A stretch of 64,000 nt of DNA, taken from the NCBI RefSeq assembly GCF_000497245.1, contig NZ_AWTC01000001.1, positions 366,234 to 430,233 on the forward strand, in the 5' to 3' direction. Below, piece after piece: positions 28,111 through 37,389 of the stretch. A program made the position numbers and the translations under genes. Position 1 is the first letter of the stretch, and the number at the start of each line of letters is the position of its first letter. This stretch comes from Sporolactobacillus laevolacticus DSM 442 (GTDB taxonomy: Bacteria; Bacillota; Bacilli; Bacillales; Sporolactobacillaceae). Below the pieces are notes generated by a model. It ran no database searches and was not told the DNA's origin. It was given only the letters and a program-made list of their open reading frames with translations.

Positions 28111-29040
28111 TCACTGTTTACAAAGTTCACGCAAATCTGCGATCAGGCGATCCGCCTCTTCCCAGCTTCCTACCGTAGCTCCAGAGGCTAACGGATGGCC
28201 GCCACCATGATACACAGCAGCTAATTCATTGATCGCCGGTCCTTTTGAACGAAGTCTGGCACGAATGACTGTACCCTCTTCTGAAAACAAAACCCATGCT
28301 TTGAGATGCTCGACATTTGCAAAACAATTCACGAGCGCGGACGCATCGGATGTGTTCAACTTATATGAACGAATGATCTCTTCAGAAAGTTTCATATAAC
28401 CGACGCCCTCTTCGGTCAGTGTGAAATGCTCAAGCACATAACCATTTAAGCGAGCCTGATTCAAACTGCGTTTATAAAGCTGGTCAAAAAAGGATTGACG
28501 GTCAAAAGGCTGTCTGATAAGTGCCGCTGCTGCAAGGAATGTATCTGAGGTCACATTGCTGAATTGGAATCTGCCAGTGTCACCGACAATACCGGCGAAC
28601 AGCAGACGTGCGGCTTCCTGTGATAGAGTCAGTTCAGGATGACTTTGATAAATCGAGGCAATCATTTCACTCGTCGAGCTGGACTGTGTATTTACCCATT
28701 GTGGATCACCATAAGAATCAACCAGTGGATGATGATCGATTTTAATCATGCGTGCACCGCTTGCAAATCGATCATCGGAGACCCGCTCCCGATTTGCCGT
28801 ATCGCAAACAATCACAAGCGCATCTTTGTATAAGTCATCTTCGATTTGATCCATGGGTATGAGAAACCTTAAGGAATCCGACTCTTCTCCAACGATGTAC
28901 ACTTTTTTCCCAGGAAAATTATCACGAATAAGATAAGCGAGCCCCCCCTGGGATCCGATCGCGTCCGGATCTGGACGGACATGCCTGTGAATGATAATGG
29001 TATCGTATTGCTGTATTAAATCCAATAGTTGATTGATCAA
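28111..29040 (-). CDS. nrnA: Bifunctional nanoRNase / pAp phosphatase NrnA
   Basis: DHH-family enzyme that degrades 2-5 nt RNA and dephosphorylates 3'-phosphoadenosine 5'-phosphate. The DHH motifs are visible: RHVRPDPDAIGSQ, VCDTANRERVSD and KIDHHPLVDSYG; the C-terminal DHHA1 region ends with NELAAVYHGGGHPLASGATV. The 309 residues match the family (313 in B. subtilis). The start is TTG 29040, 7 nt after GAGGAGG. It lies between ytoI and dnaE as in Bacillus, without ytrI or ytpI. Confidence 0.94.
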   Translation of the reverse strand: MINQLLDLIQQYDTIIIHRHVRPDPDAIGSQGGLAYLIRDNFPGKKVYIVGEESDSLRFLIPMDQIEDDLYKDALVIVCDTANRERVSDDRFASGARMIKIDHHPLVDSYGDPQWVNTQSSSTSEMIASIYQSHPELTLSQEAARLLFAGIVGDTGRFQFSNVTSDTFLAAAALIRQPFDRQSFFDQLYKRSLNQARLNGYVLEHFTLTEEGVGYMKLSEEIIRSYKLNTSDASALVNCFANVEHLKAWVLFSEEGTVIRARLRSKGPAINELAAVYHGGGHPLASGATVGSWEEADRLIADLRELCKQ

Positions 29041-29106
29041 TGAAGAGCCTCCTCAAAAAGTCGTCAGCGTCAAACAATGTTTTACCATGACGGATTGCTT
29101 TAGATT

Positions 29107-30420
29107 TTAATAGCGATCAATGAACTGAGCGTTTAATAGCGCTTTTCCGCAAAGTTGGCCATCTACAAAAAGCTCGATATCCATTTTCCCGTTTCGTCTC
29201 GTCATTTCCAATATCTTTGGCTGCACAGTAACAGTTTGTTCAAGTTGAACCGGTTTAAAAAAATAAAAAGAAAGATTATCAACGACCAAGTCGCCTCGCC
29301 GCAAGTGATTTAAAACACGTCTGCATACAGTTGTAATCATTGACGTCATGACACCATGAGATACAGAGCCAAGGTAATCACTCATTTGCGGTGTGACACT
29401 GAATCGGAAAACATAATGATTATCTTCCGAATAATCTTTAAGTTGTGACGAAACAATGTCCTCAATGGTTTCGCCCATCTGAGGCTGCTGTTGAATCATC
29501 TGGAGCGCCTTTAGTACATCTCGGCGCGTAATCATGCCAAGTAAATGGTGCTTCTCATCAACAACCGGCAATCCTTCAATGCCTTCCCAAATCATTCGAT
29601 GAGCCGCTGATGCTACAGATGTCGTCGGACTGACGACCATCGGCCGCGAAGTCATAACCTCCTCGATCGTCTGTGCCTTCTGCTCTTTCATAATGTCCTT
29701 CATCGCCACGATACCAACAACTTTCATTTGTTGATCAACCACCGGAAAACGGCTGTGCGCTGTTTGCCGATTCAGCTCATACCAGCGTTTTGGAGAGTCA
29801 TAGTTGAATACAAACTGTGTTTCAGAGAATGGGATCAGAATATCAGAGACATGAACAATTTCTTTTTTGATCAGCTGATCATAGATTGCGCGATTGATCT
29901 TAGCTGCTACGGTAAAAGTGTCATAAGTAGTTGAAATGACCGGCAATTGTGTCTGATCCGCAAGCCGTTTCACCCGCTCGCTCGTATTGAATCCGCCGGT
30001 GATCAGAACAGCCGACCCTTCTCTAAGTGCGTATTCGTGAACGGATTCACGATTACCGACAATCATTAGATCATTAGCACCGATATACCTTTTCATGGCA
30101 TCCATTTCCATCGCACCGATAACAAAATGATTCAGGAGTCGTGAAAGTCCGGCTTTGCCTCCAAGGACTTGTCCGTCCACAATGTTCACAACAGTTTCGA
30201 ATGTCAGCTTTTCGATACTTTCCTGATTTTTCTGTTCGATTCGGATTGTCCCTACACGTTCAACAGTACTCACCAGTCCTTGGATTTCGGCATCTTTAAT
30301 CGCACGGTATGCCGTCCCTTCGCTCACTTGAAGTACTTTAGCGGTCTGACGAACCGATATCTTGCTGCCAATCTCAAGATCAGCGATGTAATTTAAAATT
30401 TGATCATGCTTTGTTTCCAT
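29107..30420 (-). CDS. ytoI: YtoI-like CBS-domain protein with HTH and hotdog domains
   Basis: A 437-residue predicted regulator. The N-terminal winged helix is near 1-60 (SVRQTAKVLQVSEGTAYRAIKDAE), then comes a DRTGG-like domain (about 75-185), two CBS modules (about 195-310; VDQQMKVVGIVAMKDIM and VDEKHHLLGMITRRDVL), and a C-terminal thioesterase-like hotdog (about 330-437). This order matches B. subtilis YtoI, whose ligand and function are unknown. CBS pairs usually bind adenosine nucleotides. It is upstream of nrnA. Confidence 0.88.
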   Translation of the reverse strand: METKHDQILNYIADLEIGSKISVRQTAKVLQVSEGTAYRAIKDAEIQGLVSTVERVGTIRIEQKNQESIEKLTFETVVNIVDGQVLGGKAGLSRLLNHFVIGAMEMDAMKRYIGANDLMIVGNRESVHEYALREGSAVLITGGFNTSERVKRLADQTQLPVISTTYDTFTVAAKINRAIYDQLIKKEIVHVSDILIPFSETQFVFNYDSPKRWYELNRQTAHSRFPVVDQQMKVVGIVAMKDIMKEQKAQTIEEVMTSRPMVVSPTTSVASAAHRMIWEGIEGLPVVDEKHHLLGMITRRDVLKALQMIQQQPQMGETIEDIVSSQLKDYSEDNHYVFRFSVTPQMSDYLGSVSHGVMTSMITTVCRRVLNHLRRGDLVVDNLSFYFFKPVQLEQTVTVQPKILEMTRRNGKMDIELFVDGQLCGKALLNAQFIDRY

Positions 30421-30441
30421 CTCAATCGCTCCAAACAGCCT

Positions 30442-31125
30442 TTATAGGTCTATTGATTGACCAGGTGACAAGACAAGTCCATGTCCATTTAGCTGGTCCA
30501 CGAATTTGCTAGGGTCCTGTTTGATCACCGGGAAGGTATTGTAGTGAATCGGAACAACGGTCTTAGCCTTGATCCATTTTGCCGCAAGCAATGCATCTTC
30601 CGGACCCATTGTAAAATTGTCGCCAATTGGCAAAAATGCCAGATCAATCGTGTTTTGATCTCCAATCAGCTGCATGTCTGAAAAAAGTGCCGTGTCCCCC
30701 GCATGATAGATCGTCTTTCCTTCGATATAGAGCAAAAGGCCGGCGGGCATTCCAGTATAGGTAATTTCATGGCGTGCCGAATCCGAAATGCTCGATCCGT
30801 GAAAGGCTTGCGTCAATTTCACTTTTCCAAAATGGAACTGATAGGCGCCGCCAATCGACATGCCATGTGTCTTTAATCCTTTCCATCCAAAATAAGTGGC
30901 GAGCTCTGCCACAGCGACAACCAAAGATCCGTCGCGTTCAGCGATCGGCAGCGTGTCTTCAATATGATCGCCATGCCCATGCGTCAGAAGAATCGCGTCA
31001 ATTTTAGGCAAGTCTTTAATCGATACGGTAACCTGATGATTTCCACTAATAAAAGGATCAATCAAAAGATTTCCCTTCGCGGTTTGAATCAGTACGGTTG
31101 AATGTCCGATATACGTAATATGCAT
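30442..31125 (-). CDS. ytkL: Metal-dependent hydrolase, UPF0173 (YtkL-like)
   Basis: Metallo-beta-lactamase-fold hydrolase of unknown substrate. Of 227 residues, the metal ligands are in [11 protein letters not shown] (HxHxDH), with further His/Asp in [12 protein letters not shown] and [24 protein letters not shown] is the family start. It begins 22 bp upstream of ytoI and is probably co-transcribed with it, and it is divergent from pepQ. Confidence 0.88.
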   Translation of the reverse strand: MHITYIGHSTVLIQTAKGNLLIDPFISGNHQVTVSIKDLPKIDAILLTHGHGDHIEDTLPIAERDGSLVVAVAELATYFGWKGLKTHGMSIGGAYQFHFGKVKLTQAFHGSSISDSARHEITYTGMPAGLLLYIEGKTIYHAGDTALFSDMQLIGDQNTIDLAFLPIGDNFTMGPEDALLAAKWIKAKTVVPIHYNTFPVIKQDPSKFVDQLNGHGLVLSPGQSIDL

Positions 31126-31408
31126 GTTCTCTTATGCTCCTTATTATAGAATGTTTGTTCGCGTTTTTACAACAATTGAATAATACACAATTCTTTTTAA
31201 TATGCCTAAAATCAGCCCACCATGGCTAAACCAATAAGTTATGATTTATTATACACTACGGTTAGCCCATTTCGCATGAAACTGAAAGTATCAAGCTAAG
31301 AGAAAACATCTTACCCTGAAAATTCATTAAAATCCTTTGTAATCAACCCCTTCTTATCCAGATTGTGATACATTAGAAGTATTATGAATCATACTGGAGT
31401 GACCCTAA

Positions 31409-32506
31409 TTGTCAGAGAAAATGAAGCAAATTGAAGAATGGTTGAGAGAACAAGAAGGGCGGTTCGCGTACATCGCTGATCCGACGAATGTTTTCTATCT
31501 CACTCATTTTAGATGTGATCCGCATGAACGCTTTCTCGGATTATTTCTTTTTCCTGAGGATGAACCATTTCTAATCTGTCCTGAACTCGAAGCTGGACAG
31601 GCGCGAGCGTCCGAATTTGGCCATGAAGTGCTTGGCTATCGTGACGACCAGGACCCTTGGGATTTCGTCAAAAAAGCAATAGAAGCACGCAAAGCTGATT
31701 TCAATAAAGTTTTTATTGAACCGAGTACGCTTCCCTATAACAAGGCACTAGCACTTAAGCGCATCGATGAGCGAATTGATTTTCAAACCATTGAAAATTA
31801 CCTTGCGGCGATGCGAAACGTCAAAGATGCTGCTGAACTTGCGGCGATGAAAAAAGCGGGAGAAATTGCCGACTACGCAGTCAAGCTGGGTATTGAAGCT
31901 ATCAAAAAAGGCAGAACCGAAACAGCCATCATTGCGGAGATCGAACATGAGCTTGCAAAGCAAGGCTATTCACAAATGGCGTTTGACACGATGGTTCTTG
32001 CAGGAGAAAACACAGCGAAACCGCATGGCTATCCAGGAAACAGGCAAATCCGCGAAGGCGATTTTGTGCTTTTTGATCTTGGGGTCGTTATTGACGGCTA
32101 TTGCTCAGATATCACCCGGACGGTTTGCTTCAAACACGCGTCAGATGAGCAGTTTAAAATATACGAAACAACATTGCAGGCGAATTTAGCCGCGATTCAG
32201 GCGGTAAGAGAAGGCTTAAGAATCGGCGACCTTGATGGTGTGGCAAGAGATGTAATCACCAAAGCTGGCTACGGCGAATATTTTACCCATCGGCTTGGAC
32301 ACGGTCTCGGACTTGGCGAACATGAGCAGCCTTCAATGAGCGCGGACAATGACCAGCTACTCAAACCCGGTATGGTATTCACGGTTGAACCTGGCATCTA
32401 TGTTCCAGAGGTTGGCGGCGTTCGAATTGAGGATGACATTTACTTAAGTGATAACGGACCAATCTCGCTTACTCATTATCCAAAAGAACTGCAAATCATC
32501 GATTAA
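31409..32506 (+). CDS. M24 Xaa-Pro peptidase family protein
   Basis: Predicted aminopeptidase P / prolidase removing residues N-terminal to proline. The N-terminal creatinase domain is near 1-130. The C-terminal pita-bread fold has the metal ligands Asp (LFDLGVVIDGYCSDITRT), His (HRLGHGLGLGEHE), Glu (VEPGIYVPEVGG) and Glu (GVRIEDDIYL). The 365 residues fit YqhT/PepQ-like enzymes. The start is TTG 31409, 9 nt after GGAG. It is a single-gene transcript ending at the terminator at 32519. Confidence 0.9.
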   Translation: MSEKMKQIEEWLREQEGRFAYIADPTNVFYLTHFRCDPHERFLGLFLFPEDEPFLICPELEAGQARASEFGHEVLGYRDDQDPWDFVKKAIEARKADFNKVFIEPSTLPYNKALALKRIDERIDFQTIENYLAAMRNVKDAAELAAMKKAGEIADYAVKLGIEAIKKGRTETAIIAEIEHELAKQGYSQMAFDTMVLAGENTAKPHGYPGNRQIREGDFVLFDLGVVIDGYCSDITRTVCFKHASDEQFKIYETTLQANLAAIQAVREGLRIGDLDGVARDVITKAGYGEYFTHRLGHGLGLGEHEQPSMSADNDQLLKPGMVFTVEPGIYVPEVGGVRIEDDIYLSDNGPISLTHYPKELQIID

Positions 32507-32518
32507 TTCATTACTAAT

Positions 32519-32556
32519 AAAAAGAGCGTTCTCCTTTGCGAGAAACGCTCTTTTTT
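32519..32556. terminator. Bidirectional terminator between pepQ-like gene and ackA
   Basis: Hairpin with AAGAGCGTT-CTC pairing to GAG-A-AACGCTCTT and T-runs on both sides. It lies just after the plus-strand peptidase and about 180 bp beyond the ackA stop, so it can serve both converging genes. Nothing else was seen in 32557-32737. Confidence 0.8.
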
Positions 32557-32737
32557 GCACATAAAAGTAAAAGATGAATTTAGCTATGTTAAAACACTCA
32601 GTTGATTTCGGAATCAAAGATAGTGGTTGATGTAAGAAATTCATGTCAACATTGTCTTTTAACACAGCCAAATTGTTAAGGATGTTGATGTACTTAGCAA
32701 TGAAACCAACAAAACTCATATTTGTTAGTAACGCATA

Positions 32738-33979
32738 TCAATCGTTCGAAGCACGAGCATTCACGTCTGCTTCATCTAAAAGCACGTGATGTCTTCTCGA
32801 TAAGCGTACTGTATCTCTTGCAATCATCACTTCTTCGTTCGTTGGAATAACGAGCACCTTAATGGGGGAGTTTGGCCTACTAAGATATACTTCTTTCCCA
32901 TTAATCTTATTCTGTTCTGAATCCCAGTCGATGCCCATGAATTGCAGTCCTTTTAATACACGAGCGCGCACCATCGAACTATGTTCGCCGATACCCGCAG
33001 TAAAAATAATGGCATCCACACCCGACATTTTTGCAGCATAGGAACCTATATATTTTTGAATGCGCTCAACAAATACTTCAATCGCCAGCTTCGCACGTTT
33101 ATTTCCTCTTCTGGCTTCCTTCTCGATGTCTCTCAAGTCGCTTGAGAATCCGGATAAACCAAGCAACCCGCTTTTCTTATTGAGCACGTTGATAACTTCC
33201 GTTGCGTTCATCCCGGTCTTATCCATGATATAAGGAATGAGTGCCGGATCAATGTCTCCTGAACGGGTACCCATTGTCAGTCCGGCAAGAGGTGTAAAAC
33301 CCATCGAGGTGTCTACCGATTTTCCGCCTTGTACAGCAGTGATACTAGCACCATTGCCAAGATGGCATGAAATCAGGCGTAATTGTTCAATCGGGCGTCC
33401 AAGCAATTCAGCCGCACGGAATGCGACATATTTATGACTCGTCCCATGAAAACCATACTTTCGAATCCCGAATTTCCTGTAATAATCATAGGGCAGGCTA
33501 TAGAGGTAAGACTCGTTTCCCATACTTTGATGAAAAGCCGTATCGAAAACAACAACTTCCGGAACGTTCGGCAGCACTTCCCGAAATGCCCGAATGCCAA
33601 CCAAGTTCGCCGGGTTGTGTAATGGAGCGAGATCAGATAAGTCCTCAATTTTTTTGATGACATCATCGGTCACTAACGCGGAATCAGCAAATGTTTCTCC
33701 ACCATGGACAACACGATGGCCGATGCCTTCGATTTCCTTTAGAGAACGAACAATTTTAAGTTCCGTAAGTTTGTCAAGCAGGATACGTACAGCTACTTCA
33801 TGATCTGAAATTGAGGAAACTTCCTGTTGTTTTTCACCATTAACACTTATCGTAAAAATTGAATCCGACAGACCAATCCGTTCAACCGAACCTTTAGTAA
33901 CCAAATGCTCGGCAGGCATATCAAGAAGCTGAAACTTCAGCGATGAGCTGCCGGCGTTGATCGCGAGAATTAAAGCCAT
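32738..33979 (-). CDS. ackA: Acetate kinase
   Basis: Interconverts acetyl phosphate plus ADP with acetate plus ATP, the energy-yielding step of overflow metabolism. Family motifs are [51 protein letters not shown] and FTAGIGEHS. The 413 residues include a C-terminal tail of about 20 ([17 protein letters not shown]) that is a little longer than usual. It follows ytxK by about 22 bp, as in B. subtilis. Confidence 0.96.
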   Translation of the reverse strand: MALILAINAGSSSLKFQLLDMPAEHLVTKGSVERIGLSDSIFTISVNGEKQQEVSSISDHEVAVRILLDKLTELKIVRSLKEIEGIGHRVVHGGETFADSALVTDDVIKKIEDLSDLAPLHNPANLVGIRAFREVLPNVPEVVVFDTAFHQSMGNESYLYSLPYDYYRKFGIRKYGFHGTSHKYVAFRAAELLGRPIEQLRLISCHLGNGASITAVQGGKSVDTSMGFTPLAGLTMGTRSGDIDPALIPYIMDKTGMNATEVINVLNKKSGLLGLSGFSSDLRDIEKEARRGNKRAKLAIEVFVERIQKYIGSYAAKMSGVDAIIFTAGIGEHSSMVRARVLKGLQFMGIDWDSEQNKINGKEVYLSRPNSPIKVLVIPTNEEVMIARDTVRLSRRHHVLLDEADVNARASND

Positions 33980-34001
33980 TGTCGATCACCCTCTCGTCTT
34001 C

Positions 34002-34976
34002 TTAAACCGAACGGTGCAAAAACCAATGATCTAGCTGCTGCATGAACTTGCGCATCTTCACTTCATTAGAGAAGTCAGGCATTTCCGCGAGAAGCGCCTG
34101 TTTGGCAAGCGTCGAAGTTCCGGACTTCTTCTGCATCAATAAGATGCTTTTCGCCTGATCCGCCTTTTTAAAAAGTGATGCGGGGAGCTGGATCAACGCG
34201 AGAATGGTGGCATTTTTTTGAACAAAATCATGAAAAACATGCCCCTGATCATCTGAAAACAGATGGTTAGGAACCAGTGAAAGCAAATATCCCCCGGTTT
34301 TCAGTTTGCGCAATCCTTGCTCAACAAATAAAAAATGTGTCAACGGACTTTTAGTGACGTCCTTAAGTACATAAGTGCTTGCCGAATCCTGATCAGGATA
34401 TAGGCCGACAGGAATGTCACAGACGACAAAATCAACAGGCTCTGTCAGTATTGGTTTCAACCCATCTTGATGAAATAATTGAATATCCTTTTGCTGCAAA
34501 TTGGCGTTTGCTGCTGCCAGCCTAATCAGGAGCGGATCCGCGTCTATCCCGAATGCAAGAATATCATCGGTTTCTGCCTGATTCATGATTCCGGTCAGCA
34601 GATTGCCCATGCCAACCGCTGGATCAAGAACGGAAAAAGACTGTTTTCCCGCAAGCATTGCCACCATGTGTCCCATCAGAAGTACCAACGTGTCCGGCGT
34701 CAGTTCATGATTTGGCTGTGGGGATGCTTTCATCCCTTTCAAGGCTGCGAGTTGCAGCGCACGCCTTACATCTTCAGCCGTCATCCTTTGACTATAAAAA
34801 CGGTCAAAAAGCGGTTTTAGTTTATCTTTCAATGCTTCTTCTTGAACCCCGTCTTGAACCAATCCTTCTGCTGCAATACATAATGCGGTCAGATAGTCTG
34901 TCTCATTTTGTTTTTTTGTGAAAAGAGCGGATTGATCAATAATTGAAAAGAGTTCACTGACTATTGTTGTCTGCAA
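34002..34976 (-). CDS. ytxK: YtxK-like class I SAM-dependent methyltransferase
   Basis: Predicted N6-adenine-type DNA methylase fold, common upstream of ackA in Firmicutes and of unknown target. The SAM-binding motif SVLDPAVGMGNLLTG and the catalytic-type VCDIPVGLYP (in the place of NPPF/Y) are visible, with a further motif YLLSLVPNHLF. The degenerate catalytic motif leaves its activity doubtful. TTG 34976 after GGGG fits best; another TTG at 34991 lacks a ribosome site. The product is about 324 residues, co-transcribed with ackA. Confidence 0.85.
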   Translation of the reverse strand: MQTTIVSELFSIIDQSALFTKKQNETDYLTALCIAAEGLVQDGVQEEALKDKLKPLFDRFYSQRMTAEDVRRALQLAALKGMKASPQPNHELTPDTLVLLMGHMVAMLAGKQSFSVLDPAVGMGNLLTGIMNQAETDDILAFGIDADPLLIRLAAANANLQQKDIQLFHQDGLKPILTEPVDFVVCDIPVGLYPDQDSASTYVLKDVTKSPLTHFLFVEQGLRKLKTGGYLLSLVPNHLFSDDQGHVFHDFVQKNATILALIQLPASLFKKADQAKSILLMQKKSGTSTLAKQALLAEMPDFSNEVKMRKFMQQLDHWFLHRSV

Positions 34977-35038
34977 ATCGATTTCCCCCAAGCTTATGAA
35001 GCGCTTACATTGTATATTATACAGCTAAGCTGAAAAGA

Positions 35039-35200
35039 TTACCTGCTTACTAGAAATGAGCGTACACTCATGGAAGCATCCATTGTGTGAATATGAGAGC
35101 TATGTATAGATGTCAGATACAGAATATCCAACTTTTTTAAAGCAGATACCTGAACACGATAAGGTTGTCTTATTTTTTGTTGTTCTCCATTGACTTTCAT
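35039..35200 (-). CDS. Possible small ORF (53 aa) upstream of ytxK
   Basis: A frame of 53 codons starts at ATG 35200, 12 nt after AAGGAG, and is preceded by a good promoter candidate. The product begins MKVNGEQQKIRQPYRVQV, is moderately basic, has no membrane segment and resembles nothing I recognise. It may be a real small protein, a leader of ytxK-ackA, or chance. Confidence 0.3.
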   Translation of the reverse strand: MKVNGEQQKIRQPYRVQVSALKKLDILYLTSIHSSHIHTMDASMSVRSFLVSR

Positions 35201-35223
35201 GCTTCCCACTCACTCCTTACATC

Positions 35224-35252
35224 ACTATAGCTTAATTTACCAAGCAGAGCAA
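35224..35252 (-). promoter_or_regulatory. Candidate sigma-A promoter of ytxK-ackA (and small ORF)
   Basis: Minus-strand TTGCTC (35247-35252), 17-bp spacer, TATAGT (35224-35229). The remaining gap 35253-35413 shows no gene or clear signal. Confidence 0.5.
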
Positions 35253-35410
35253 TTGTCACACAAAAGCGATAAATTACATGAAAAGCCCTATAGTGTTATA
35301 CGTAAAAATCTGTGATTCGTTTCATTTCTTATGATAAATAAACGAATAAACCTTCCGTTTCTATTATAGATTAATGAATGGCTGTGGTCGCATAGTGATG
35401 AATTTAGGCA

Positions 35411-35448
35411 TAAAAAAAATCGGAATGAACGCTCCATTCCGATTTTTT
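35411..35448. terminator. Terminator after ytfJ
   Basis: Perfect 14-bp stem (35414-35427 with 35435-35448) with A/T tracts on both ends, beginning at the ytfJ stop on the minus strand. Confidence 0.88.
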
Positions 35449-35449
35449 A

Positions 35450-35914
35450 TTAAAACTCTTCTTCCTGCCATTCACCGCGCCGTTTTTTTCTTTTTTGAGA
35501 ACTGCCGGATCCACCGCTTTTTTCAAGAACATCTTTTATTTTTTCAATGGTTTGCGGTGCCAGATCAATCAACCGCTCATAGAGATGTGTATTGTTGTCC
35601 AGATGAATGGTTTTAACTCCTTCATGCCCGATAATTAAGAATGCGATTGGTGTGATGGAAACACCGCCGCCGGTTCCGCCGCCAAATGGCAGATACGCTT
35701 CCGTGTCTTCACTTTGCTCTTCATCAGGATTTTCATTCTTCGTATTAAATTCACTTCCGCCGGCAACAAAACCAAAACCCACTTTGGACAGCGTAATGAT
35801 TGTATGCCCGTCTTCTGTTTCAATCGGATCTCCAACAATCGTGCCCACATCCACCATGGATTGCAAGCTCTCCAGCGCTGTTTTCATCAAGCCTTGTATT
35901 GGATGATCTGCCAT
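35450..35914 (-). CDS. ytfJ: GerW family sporulation protein YtfJ
   Basis: The 154-residue protein has the GerW/YtfJ core: HPIQGLMKTALESLQSMVDVGTIVGDPI, FGFVAGGSEF, then a Gly-rich FGGGTGGGVSITPIAFLI. In B. subtilis YtfJ (GerW) is made in the forespore and is needed for germination with alanine-type germinants. The basic C-terminus (SQKRKKRRGEW) is notable. It follows ytfI by 4 bp, forming a sporulation operon closed by a strong terminator. Confidence 0.93.
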   Translation of the reverse strand: MADHPIQGLMKTALESLQSMVDVGTIVGDPIETEDGHTIITLSKVGFGFVAGGSEFNTKNENPDEEQSEDTEAYLPFGGGTGGGVSITPIAFLIIGHEGVKTIHLDNNTHLYERLIDLAPQTIEKIKDVLEKSGGSGSSQKRKKRRGEWQEEEF

Positions 35915-35918
35915 AGGC

Positions 35919-36509
35919 TTACCCTTCTTTCCATTGGCCTCTGATTTTCTTGATCATAGCTATAGCGTCTCCGATTCTGATATGAAACATGCATGACAAA
36001 TTTGAGCTCAAGCACTTTCTCTGAAAGAAGGGCACTACATTGATTCTTGGTTTGTCATCACAAAAAGGTCCGATCCATGGCATGACCGATGCTTTCACGG
36101 ACCAAAGGACCCCGCAAAGAATTGCGGTTTCCGAGGCATCACCCGTACCACAGGTGGTAATCCAAGCTAAGTCGCTGATCCTGACATGATCGGACACATG
36201 CAATGAACGCAGCAGTGTGATTGCTTTTCTTGATTGATCAGACCAGTTGTCTGTAGTGGATCGCATATCCCGTTCTTCCCTCATGTCATCCTTCGTCGCT
36301 GATGGTTCTTTTCTTTTATTTAATTGCTCTGGTTCGGATTGATAAGCCCACACTTTTTTGTTCCACAAATATACTGTCACGTGAATTTCTAAATGCCGTG
36401 CGCTAATCAGGCACTTTATACGCAACGTCAACGTGCTTCTCAGGATTAAATAAATTAAAAAGACGATAAATAGTAAAATGAATCCCGACAAGATGATGAA
36501 CAGGAGCAC
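35919..36509 (-). CDS. ytfI: DUF2953 family protein YtfI
   Basis: A membrane-anchored protein of about 196 residues. The N-terminal hydrophobic helix (LLFIILSGFILLFIVFLIYLIL) is followed by a soluble part with a DUF2953-like region near DHVRISDLAWITTCGTGDASETAILCGVLWSV. The start is placed at GTG 36509 because AAAGGAG lies exactly 8 nt upstream; a frame starting at TTG 36530 would include that ribosome site. Its pairing with ytfJ suggests a sporulation role, unproven. Confidence 0.85.
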   Translation of the reverse strand: MLLFIILSGFILLFIVFLIYLILRSTLTLRIKCLISARHLEIHVTVYLWNKKVWAYQSEPEQLNKRKEPSATKDDMREERDMRSTTDNWSDQSRKAITLLRSLHVSDHVRISDLAWITTCGTGDASETAILCGVLWSVKASVMPWIGPFCDDKPRINVVPFFQRKCLSSNLSCMFHIRIGDAIAMIKKIRGQWKEG

Positions 36510-36544
36510 GGCCAATTCTCCTTTAACCAAAATTTACTCTATTT

Positions 36545-36640
36545 AGAATCTGTACGAAAAGGAGGACAAAGGATAGGAAAGATCTTTTCTCTGTTAGCAG
36601 AAGATCGTCTTAAGTTTTTTAGGGCTTTTCGAACACACTT
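36545..36640. repeat. Dispersed repeat copy A with imperfect terminal inverted repeats
   Basis: Left end AGAATCTGTACGAAAAG (36545-36561) and right CTTTTCGAAC (36625-36634) are imperfect inverted repeats. The interior (AAAGATC at 36578-36584, TTAGCAGAAGATC near 36594-36606, CTTAA, TTTTCGAACA) matches the block at 62004-62064. Non-coding, between hisI and ytfI. Confidence 0.55.
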
Positions 36641-36672
36641 TTTTAGTATCAGGTAAATTCGCCCATATAATG

Positions 36673-36703
36673 CAAAAAACCCGAGAGGATAAATCCTCTC
36701 GGG
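36673..36703 (-). terminator. Terminator of the his operon
   Basis: Perfect 11-bp stem CCCGAGAGGAT/ATCCTCTCGGG with a 2-nt loop, followed by six T on the minus strand, 15 bp after hisI. Confidence 0.92.
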
Positions 36704-36717
36704 TAAGAATGTTACGT

Positions 36718-37389
36718 TTATTCAACATCCTTTGCTTTTTCGCGTTGGAATTCACTCTTGTCACGGTGTCTTTTCTCAAGCACCTTGAGCACTCGGTCAA
36801 ATCCAACGTTTTGTTCACGCAGCATCACAAGCGTGTGATAGATTACATCTGAGACTTCCCATTCCAGCTCAGCAACCGAATGATTTTTGGCTGCAATAAT
36901 AACTTCTGAAGTTTCCTCGCCAATTTTCTTCAAAATTTTGTCTAAGCCTTCATTAAACAAATATGTGGTATATGTGTCTTCCGGACGTTCTGCTTCACGT
37001 TTTGCGATAACATGCTCAAGTTCTGCCAGAATGCCATAACGGTCATTTCCTGCCGCCGCTGCCTCCTGCTTATCACTTTTTTCCGGAACGAAGCAGCTGT
37101 ATTTGCCCGTGTGGCAAGCAGGTCCGGCAGGATCCACTTTGACTAAAAGTGTATCTGAATCACAGTCAATCGCCCAATCCACAATCGTTTGTGTATTGCC
37201 GGAAGTTGCGCCTTTATGCCACAATTCCTGCCGTGAACGACTGAAGAACCACGTCTCACCTGTCTCCAGTGATTTTTCAATTGATTCTTTATTCATATAC
37301 GCCATCATCAAAATTTCCTTGCTTTGGGCGTCTTGAACGATTGCAGGTATTAAACCTTTTTCATCAAATTTTAACGATTCCAAATTCAT
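36718..37389 (-). CDS. hisI: Bifunctional phosphoribosyl-AMP cyclohydrolase / phosphoribosyl-ATP pyrophosphatase
   Basis: Catalyses steps 2 and 3 of histidine synthesis. The N-terminal HisI domain (1-115) has metal sites in [15 protein letters not shown] and CHTGKYSCF; the C-terminal HisE helical domain (about 125-210) has the Glu/Asp-rich [14 protein letters not shown] and [14 protein letters not shown]. At 223 residues it is the usual HisIE fusion. It is the last gene of the operon, overlapping hisF by 4 bp. Confidence 0.96.
   Translation of the reverse strand: MNLESLKFDEKGLIPAIVQDAQSKEILMMAYMNKESIEKSLETGETWFFSRSRQELWHKGATSGNTQTIVDWAIDCDSDTLLVKVDPAGPACHTGKYSCFVPEKSDKQEAAAAGNDRYGILAELEHVIAKREAERPEDTYTTYLFNEGLDKILKKIGEETSEVIIAAKNHSVAELEWEVSDVIYHTLVMLREQNVGFDRVLKVLEKRHRDKSEFQREKAKDVE

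Noticed and set aside
32444-32719. Minus-strand open frame of 91 codons
   Set aside because: It runs through the terminator and into the end of the peptidase gene; composition is typical of noncoding DNA.
34997-35009. cre-like TGAAGCGCTTACA at the ytxK start
   Set aside because: One base short of the consensus palindrome and overlapping the start region; ackA is a CcpA target in B. subtilis, but this match is too poor to claim.
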